Positions 6,882 to 11,399 of a stretch of 11,399 bases of DNA are shown here, piece by piece (within the stretch, counting starts at the first letter, position 1; every line of letters begins with the position of its first letter). This stretch comes from Pseudaquidulcibacter sp964557085 (GTDB taxonomy: Bacteria; Pseudomonadota; Alphaproteobacteria; Caulobacterales; Aquidulcibacteraceae): positions 1 through 11,399 of the forward strand of contig CAZKYS010000079.1 in assembly GCA_964557085.1 (NCBI GenBank). The letters are read 5' to 3'. A program made the position numbers and the translations under genes. Under the pieces are notes generated by a model. The model was not told the origin of the DNA, did not search any database, and saw only the letters and a program-made list of their open reading frames with translations.

Positions 6882-7230
6882 AGCTAGAGTAACAAAAGCC
6901 GAAGTTTTGCAGTTTGAACTCAAAAATGATGACATCAAGTTCAAAAGCGGACTACCATATTTATCGGTAGGAAAATTTTTAGAATACGGATTGGTGCAGC
7001 GCGGCATTTCTCTACAAGAAGCATCACGAAAATCTGGTCTGATGGTTAATGTACTATCGGATCTTATAGAAGATAGAAAGAAATTTGACAGAGATACCGC
7101 TAGAAAATTAAAAGCAATTTTTCCAAAGTCATATAAAATGTTTCCAATTCTACAGGCGGAAATAGATAATATGAACCCTGAAAAAATCAAATGGCTAAAG
7201 GAAAATGCGCCCAAACCAAATGTTTACTAA
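6874..7230 (+). CDS. XRE/HigA-like DNA-binding protein of 118 aa; probable antitoxin or operon regulator
   Basis: The ATG at 6874 is preceded by AAAGGAG eight bases upstream, a strong ribosome binding site inside the previous gene, and it overlaps that gene by 8 bp. The middle of the protein (about residues 35-80) is a helix-turn-helix of the Cro/XRE type: VGKFLEYGLVQRGISLQEAS, then RKSGLMVNVLSDLIEDRKK, then FDRDTARKLKAIF. This pattern is typical of HigA antitoxins, where an N-terminal or C-terminal extension binds the toxin and the domain represses the operon. The 25 residues before the domain and the tail ILQAEIDNMNPEKIKWLKENAP could hold that binding surface. A GTG at 6856 would add six residues but lacks a ribosome binding site. 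An AT-rich hairpin follows 61 bp after the stop. Confidence 0.8.
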   Translation: MSKARVTKAEVLQFELKNDDIKFKSGLPYLSVGKFLEYGLVQRGISLQEASRKSGLMVNVLSDLIEDRKKFDRDTARKLKAIFPKSYKMFPILQAEIDNMNPEKIKWLKENAPKPNVY

Positions 7231-7291
7231 TAATTTCGAGGCTAAGAACAAAATATCCTGAAAAACACCTGCCAATATGACCTACATAGTA

Positions 7292-7316
7292 TTTGGAAAA
7301 ATTGAATTTTTTCAAA
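7292..7316 (+). terminator. AT-rich hairpin downstream of the XRE gene
   Basis: A ten-base stem (TTTGGAAAAA at 7292-7301 with TTTTTTCAAA at 7307-7316, including one G-U pair) closes a 5-nt TTGAA loop. It lies 61 bp after the stop at 7230. The stem is weak because it is A-U rich, and no U tract follows directly, so termination is only a suggestion. The following 112 bp (7317-7428) show nothing I can name. Confidence 0.3.
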
Positions 7317-7590
7317 ATCGCTAGAAGTTTTTTCATTAATTCTTTTGGGTTAAACACTCAGCCATTCGTCCTAATGGTCACCACTTTTCCACCCATTTTT
7401 ATAATAACCTATCGCCTTACGCCGATTGCAAGATGTGTGCGCGACTACAAATTTCATTTATATTCTTACACATCTTGGCAAGGGAGACCGTTGGCACTTC
7501 TCCCGTTGCATCCCTCTTGGCAGTTGGCGCATAAAAGGCATTGAGCCTTGTTGCACCAAAAGGGGAAAATTCTTTATCCCCAAACCCCAT

Positions 7591-7637
7591 CGACCAACCC
7601 TATGCGGTTTGGATACGCACAAGCTTTTCGCCGCCTG
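7591..7637 (-). repeat. Two-hairpin RNA module, copy A
   Basis: Read on the minus strand this holds hairpin CAGGC / GCUUG (7637-7620) with an 8-nt loop GGCGAAAA, then GUAUCC, then hairpin CCAAACC / GGGUUGG (7612-7594) with a 5-nt loop, ending in GGUUGGUC. Copy B at 7691-7750 has the same order, the same hairpin sizes (18 and 19 nt) and the same loop tail GCGAAAA. The linker between the two hairpins is 7 nt here. Confidence 0.55.
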
Positions 7638-7690
7638 ACCACGAACAATGGGCGTGCCTGCCCCTTTGTAAACCCACCCTCTATCCGAGA

Positions 7691-7750
7691 GACCAACCGT
7701 CCGCCGATTGGATACCGCCACTTCATGGAGACCAGAGTTTTCGCACCCTG
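7691..7750 (-). repeat. Two-hairpin RNA module, copy B
   Basis: Read on the minus strand this holds hairpin CAGGG / CUCUG (7750-7733) with an 8-nt loop UGCGAAAA, a 21-nt linker, GUAUCC, and hairpin CCAAUCG / CGGUUGG (7711-7693) with a 5-nt loop. Compared with copy A at 7591-7637 the stem bases differ while pairing is kept (GGC/GCU against GGG/CUC). That is the pattern expected of a conserved RNA structure. Confidence 0.55.
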
Positions 7751-7911
7751 AACCACGACAAGGAGAGCCTTCAAGCTCCCCTCGACCCCATGACCAAAAG
7801 GGGCTTTCACGCCCCTCTGGACACCCTCGAAAGTGTATTTTCTACCGCGATTTTTAACATATTTTTGCTTTCTCTTTATTTCCATTGCCAAAGAAACGCG
7901 GTGCAACCCTA

Positions 7912-7936
7912 AATACTTATAAAAATGAATACTTAT
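7912..7936. promoter_or_regulatory. Direct repeats AATACTTAT in the hsdM upstream region; possible operator or promoter
   Basis: AATACTTAT occurs at 7912-7920 and again at 7928-7936, 16 bp start to start, 65 bp or more before the hsdM start at 8001. TATAAA overlaps the end of the first copy and could be a -10, although no good -35 is spaced 16-18 bp before it. The region also lies just upstream of the proposed minus-strand RNA and could serve either direction. Confidence 0.3.
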
Positions 7937-8000
7937 CACACCTGACTTATTGCAATAATCCTACAAATCCAACATGATGCCCCAGTTAGGTATAAGAATC

Positions 8001-10424
8001 ATGGCGATAAAAAAATCAGAATTATATAGCTCCCTTTGGTCAAGTTGCGATGAGTTGCGTGGCGGTATGGATGCAAGCCAATACAAGGATTATGTCCTCG
8101 CGTTGCTGTTTGTTAAATATGTTAGTGACAAATATGCAGGCAAGCCGTTTCCGCCCATAAAGGTTCCCGCAGGATCAACCTTCGAAGATATGGTTGCCTT
8201 AAAAGGAAAGTCCGATATTGGCGACCAAATAAATAAGAAAATTTTGGCGCCCATTGCAAATGAGAACAAGTTAACGGGCATAAAAGAAATCGACTTCAAC
8301 TCGGAAACGAAACTTGGAAGCGGGAAGGAAATGGTCGAGCGATTGACCAATCTTATTTCAATTTTCCAAAAGCCTGAACTAGATTTTTCAAAAAATCGAG
8401 CCGATGGCGATGATATTATGGGCGATGCGTATGAATATCTTATGCGCCATTTCGCCACCGAAAGCGGCAAAAGCAAAGGGCAGTTCTATACCCCTGCTGA
8501 AGTTAGTCGGGTCATGGCTCAAATTCTAGAGATTAAAAAGGCGAACACTACACCAGACACAACAATTTATGATCCAACTTGCGGCTCAGGTTCTTTGTTA
8601 ATTAAAGTTGCCGACGAGGCGAGCACAAAAGTTACTCTTTATGGGCAGGAAAAGGATTCAGCTACAAGTGCCTTAGCGCAAATGAACATGTATTTACATG
8701 ATAATGCAGGCGCTTTGATTATGTCTGGCAACACCCTTGCCGAACCAAAATTCACAGACGGTGAAGCCTTAAAAACTTTTGATTATGTCGTCGCAAACCC
8801 ACCATTCAGTGACAAGCGCTGGAGCAACGGTGTCGATACTGACAATGATAAATACCACCGATTTGCATCATTCGGCACACCGCCAAGTAAACAGGGTGAC
8901 TATGCCTATTTGCTTCATATAATCCGCTCAATGAAAAGCACGGGCAAAGGCGCATGTATCTTGCCGCACGGGGTTTTGTTCCGTGGCAATGCCGAGGCGG
9001 ATATTCGCCGAAACCTGATCAAAAAAGGTTATATTAAGGGTATTATCGGCCTTCCTGCAAACTTGTTCTATGGCACCGGCATCCCCGCGTGCATTATCGT
9101 AATCGACAAGCAAGATGCACAAGCGCGTAAGGGCATTTTTATGATTGATGCTTCTTCGGGCTTTATGAAAGATGGCCCAAAGAACCGACTGCGCGCACAA
9201 GACATTCACAAAATCGTTGATGCCTTCACGAACCAAATTGAAATCGCGGGTTTTTCAAAAATTGTTTCATACGAACAGATTGAAAAGAACGAATATAATC
9301 TAAATCTTCCGCGCTATATCGACAGTCAAAAACAAGAAGACAAACAAGACATCGAAGGGCATTTGCGCGGCGGAATACCAAAAACTGATATTGAGGGATT
9401 GCAAAACTATTGGGATATTTGCCCGAACTTAAAAGCGACCCTATTCAAAGAATGCCGCCCAAATTATTTTGATCTTGCGGTTGATAAATCGGCAATCAAA
9501 AAGACGATTTACGAACATTCGGAATTTTCGACATTTATAAATGGGATGAATGCGCATTTCAAAACATGGCGCAATAAAACCGAGCCATTGTTAAAATCAT
9601 TGACTGCGGGTTGCCAGCCAAAAGAAGAAATCTTCAAATTATCAGAGGATTTGCTTACCCATTACGCAAACAAAGATTTGATAAGCAAATATGACGTTTA
9701 TCAACACCTAATGGATTATTGGGCGCAGACAATGCAGGATGATTATTATCTTATCTCATCCGATGGTTGGAAAGCCGAAACCTATCGCGTAATTGTAAAA
9801 GGTAAAACCGATAAGAATGGCAAAGTCGGCAAAGACAAAGATATTGGTTGGACATGCGACCTTATACCAAAGCTCCTAATCGTTGCGCGCTTTTTTGCTG
9901 ATGAACAAAAAAAGCTAAATGACTTAAGCGCAAGCCTTGAAACCATAAGCGCGGAACTTGCTGAGCTTGAAGAAGAACATGGCGGTGAAGATGGTTTCTT
10001 TGCCGAACTTGAAAAAATTAACAAGGCAAATGTAAAGGCACGATTGAAAGAATTAAAAGCAGATAAAGACGCGCAAGAAGAAATCGCAATTTTGAAAAAA
10101 TGGGAAAATCTTAATGAGCGCGAAAGTGAATTGAAATCCCAAATCAAAGAATTGGATGCCAAAATTGATGCTCTTGCATTGGCGCAGTATCCAAAATTGA
10201 CCGAAGCCGAAATCAAAGATTTGGTGGTTAATGATAAATGGCTCAAGACACTAGAAAACGCAATTCATAGTGAAATGGACAGAATAAGCCAAGCCCTAAC
10301 CCAAAGGGTGCGCACACTTGCCGAACGCTATGAAGCGCCAATGCCAAAACTATTGGAACACGCAAATGATTTAGAGGCAAGGGTCGCCAAGCATTTAGAA
10401 AAAATGGGGTATGCATGGAAATAA
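8001..10424 (+). CDS. hsdM: Type I restriction-modification methyltransferase subunit HsdM
   Basis: HsdM methylates adenine N6 in the site chosen by HsdS and, with HsdR, forms the restriction complex. From the ATG at 8001 (807 aa) the N-terminus MAIKKSELYSSLWSSCDELRGGMDASQYKDYVLALLFVKY is the canonical HsdM N-terminal domain. Residues about 160-450 are the N6 methylase: SAM-binding motif I DPTCGSGSLL (D191), preceded by KGQFYTPAEVSRVM, and catalytic motif IV NPPF (266-269). LPRYID near 433 closes the domain. The last 350 residues exceed classical HsdM (about 520-530 aa) and hold a strongly charged coiled coil at about 630-730 (LNDLSASLETISAELAELEEE onwards) and a C-terminal helix. Such long HsdM forms are known in type I systems. 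I reject the in-frame ATG at 7974, which adds nine non-conserved residues. The stop overlaps the fic gene by 10 bp, indicating one operon. hsdS and hsdR are not in the window. Confidence 0.96.
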   Translation: MAIKKSELYSSLWSSCDELRGGMDASQYKDYVLALLFVKYVSDKYAGKPFPPIKVPAGSTFEDMVALKGKSDIGDQINKKILAPIANENKLTGIKEIDFNSETKLGSGKEMVERLTNLISIFQKPELDFSKNRADGDDIMGDAYEYLMRHFATESGKSKGQFYTPAEVSRVMAQILEIKKANTTPDTTIYDPTCGSGSLLIKVADEASTKVTLYGQEKDSATSALAQMNMYLHDNAGALIMSGNTLAEPKFTDGEALKTFDYVVANPPFSDKRWSNGVDTDNDKYHRFASFGTPPSKQGDYAYLLHIIRSMKSTGKGACILPHGVLFRGNAEADIRRNLIKKGYIKGIIGLPANLFYGTGIPACIIVIDKQDAQARKGIFMIDASSGFMKDGPKNRLRAQDIHKIVDAFTNQIEIAGFSKIVSYEQIEKNEYNLNLPRYIDSQKQEDKQDIEGHLRGGIPKTDIEGLQNYWDICPNLKATLFKECRPNYFDLAVDKSAIKKTIYEHSEFSTFINGMNAHFKTWRNKTEPLLKSLTAGCQPKEEIFKLSEDLLTHYANKDLISKYDVYQHLMDYWAQTMQDDYYLISSDGWKAETYRVIVKGKTDKNGKVGKDKDIGWTCDLIPKLLIVARFFADEQKKLNDLSASLETISAELAELEEEHGGEDGFFAELEKINKANVKARLKELKADKDAQEEIAILKKWENLNERESELKSQIKELDAKIDALALAQYPKLTEAEIKDLVVNDKWLKTLENAIHSEMDRISQALTQRVRTLAERYEAPMPKLLEHANDLEARVAKHLEKMGYAWK

Positions 10425-11399
10425 GAACTACAAAAGGGCAAGGCGTTTCGCTTAAAAGCACTTATGCTATTCCAAATTTGCCTATCCAAAAAGATTTGGA
10501 AACCAAGCCAATCCTAATCAAAACCACACAAGCCCGCGCCGCACTCGCGGAGCTAAAGGGCGTTGCCTTAAGTATGCCTAATCAGAATATTCTGATTAGC
10601 ACATTGTCATTACAAGAAGCAAAAGACAGCTCGGCAATTGAAAACATCATCACTACAAATGATGAACTTTATCAAAGTGATTTTATAGCCCAAAATTTCA
10701 CGAGTGCCGCCGCCAAAGAAGTGCATCGCTATGCATCCGCGCTTCGCAATGGCTTTGCGCAGGTCAAGAAAGATGGCTTACTTACCAACAACCTTATCAA
10801 AGCTATTCAAGCAGAGCTTGAAGCGAATGATGCGGGCTTTCGCTCCCAAAGTGGAACGGCATTAAAAAACCAACAAACGGGTGAGATCGTTTATACCCCA
10901 CCGCAAGATTTGCCACAAATTGAATTGCATATGCGCAATTTAGAGAATTTTATTCATGATGACGATTTGTGTGATTGGGATGCACTGGTGAAAATGGCAG
11001 TCATACACCACCAATTTGAAAGCATTCACCCATTTTTTGATGGCAATGGGCGCACGGGGCGTATTTTAAATATTCTTTATTTGGTTAAGCAAGGCTTGCT
11101 TGATACGCCTATTCTTTATTTGTCGCGCTATATTAATCAAAATAAATCGGAATATTATCGTCTATTGCAGGCGGTGCGTGACAATGACGCGTGGGAGGAA
11201 TGGGTTTTGTTCGTGTTGGAAGGAATAAGAATAACGTCATATCAAACTATTAAATTGATTGAAGATATGAAGCGCCTAATGCTTGCACATAAAAATAAAA
11301 TTAGAACCCAATTACCGAAAATATATAGTCAAGATTTACTAAATAATTTATTTAGCCACCCCTATACAAAAATTGAATTCCTTGAAAACGAGCTTGGGG
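10415..11399 (+). CDS. fic: Fic-domain protein (Fic_N plus Fic), probable AMP transferase; 3' end outside window
   Basis: The frame opens at ATG 10415, overlapping hsdM by 10 bp, and is open for 328 codons to the window edge. The N-terminal part (about residues 1-100) is Fic_N-like and contains SSAIEN (72-77), which fits the inhibitory motif (S/T)xxxE(G/N) whose Glu blocks ATP binding in class II Fic proteins. The Fic core carries HPFFDGNGRTGR at 205-216 (bases 11027-11062), a perfect catalytic motif HxFx(D/E)GNGRxxR with the catalytic His at 205. Fic enzymes transfer AMP, or sometimes other groups, to Ser, Thr or Tyr hydroxyls of target proteins. The C-terminal part visible (IKLIEDMKRLMLAHKNKIRT onward) is the helical start of the usual winged-helix domain. 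Fic genes are repeatedly found between hsdM and hsdS in type I loci. The role there is unclear, and modification of a restriction component or a guarding toxin role is inference. Confidence 0.95.
   Translation, partial: MEIRTTKGQGVSLKSTYAIPNLPIQKDLETKPILIKTTQARAALAELKGVALSMPNQNILISTLSLQEAKDSSAIENIITTNDELYQSDFIAQNFTSAAAKEVHRYASALRNGFAQVKKDGLLTNNLIKAIQAELEANDAGFRSQSGTALKNQQTGEIVYTPPQDLPQIELHMRNLENFIHDDDLCDWDALVKMAVIHHQFESIHPFFDGNGRTGRILNILYLVKQGLLDTPILYLSRYINQNKSEYYRLLQAVRDNDAWEEWVLFVLEGIRITSYQTIKLIEDMKRLMLAHKNKIRTQLPKIYSQDLLNNLFSHPYTKIEFLENELG
10578..10599. repeat. Perfect 22-bp palindrome inside the fic coding sequence
   Basis: CTAATCAGAAT (10578-10588) is followed immediately by its exact inverse complement (10589-10599) with no spacer and no mismatch. 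It covers codons for about residues 55-62 of Fic, in a segment PNQNILIS ahead of the inhibitory motif. An uninterrupted 11-base half-site is unlikely by chance at any one place in a window of this size. It could be a protein-binding site, a hairpin in the mRNA, or an incidental result of the coding sequence. Confidence 0.6.

Larger units (their letters stand above)
7429..7860 (-). ncRNA. Large structured non-coding RNA locus, class unknown
   Basis: About 430 bp of GC-richer sequence sits between AT-rich flanks with no credible protein. Stems seen: 7429-7438 with 7468-7477 (10 bp, perfect), 7482-7487 with 7499-7504, 7535-7539 with 7545-7549, 7562-7566 with 7577-7581, 7594-7600 with 7606-7612, 7620-7624 with 7633-7637, 7693-7699 with 7705-7711, 7733-7737 with 7746-7750, 7762-7768 with 7775-7781, and 7799-7804 with 7811-7816. 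In four of these (7620, 7693, 7733 and 7762) one position is an A-C mismatch on the plus strand but a G-U wobble on the minus strand, so the minus strand is the better-folding transcript. That transcript would begin near 7860 and run away from hsdM. It is not RNase P RNA, tmRNA or 6S RNA by any signature I know. Large phage or element RNAs (GOLLD, ROOL, HEARO/omega RNA) are comparisons to test, not identifications. Exact ends are unknown. Confidence 0.55.

Noticed and set aside
7429..7860. RNase P RNA, tmRNA, group II intron or CRISPR array
   Set aside because: None of the hallmark sequences I know (GAGGAAAGTCCGGGC of RNase P, a domain V hairpin, regular repeat-spacer units) is present.
7458..7939. 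Overlapping open frames of 67-123 codons on both strands
   Set aside because: They overlap each other in several frames, have no ribosome binding sites or motifs, and cover the hairpin-rich block. Such frames arise from GC-richer non-coding sequence, and RNA structure explains the region better.
1..11399. Alternative genetic code with TAA read as an amino acid
   Set aside because: TAA is the natural stop of several intact genes here (for example at 1290-1292 and 10422-10424), with sensible protein ends.

Overview
The window looks like an accessory island in an AT-rich alphaproteobacterium. The taxon is inferred from the style of the recognisable proteins (an alphaproteobacterial small MGLDMY protein, an HsdM of the MAIKKSELY type, a resolvase with an RxxxA-type core) and cannot be fixed from the sequence alone. 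No core housekeeping gene is visible. The mix of a serine recombinase, a restriction-modification operon, an HEPN gene, a toxin-antitoxin-like cluster and short orphan genes, some broken, is typical of a plasmid, integrative element or defence island.

Left part (1-1345): the 5' end of a small minus-strand gene with a perfect ribosome binding site. Upstream of it lies a leader-like region with a long inverted repeat and two related CTCAA/TTGAG palindromes. A poorly coding stretch follows, then a 123-aa orphan protein of the MGLDMY family. That protein ends at a strong bidirectional hairpin shared with the convergent gene.

Middle part (1343-5177): a TPR plus HEPN (LA2681-like) gene on the minus strand interrupted by one in-frame TAA; a divergent orphan gene; a second orphan gene that is also interrupted by one in-frame TAA; and, convergent with it, an exported protein with a clear signal peptide. 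Both interrupted genes keep their frame on both sides of the stop.

Recombinase and cluster (5178-7230): a small serine resolvase/invertase is preceded by two inverted repeats with identical 7-bp arms and identical 14-bp spacers, probably its own binding or crossover sites. It is followed by a tight three-gene cluster: a two-helix membrane protein, a 95-aa unknown protein and an overlapping XRE/HigA-like regulator.

Non-coding block (7231-8000): about 430 bp of GC-richer sequence with many stable hairpins and no credible protein. A two-hairpin module occurs twice, and G-U wobbles repeatedly complete the stems on the minus strand but not on the plus strand. I read this as a large structured RNA transcribed from the minus strand, of a class I cannot name. 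It is the best candidate for something undescribed.

Right part (8001-11399): a type I restriction-modification operon with hsdM (long C-terminal coiled coil) overlapping a Fic-domain AMPylase gene that runs off the window. hsdS and hsdR would be expected downstream. The fic gene carries a perfect 22-bp palindrome inside its coding sequence.
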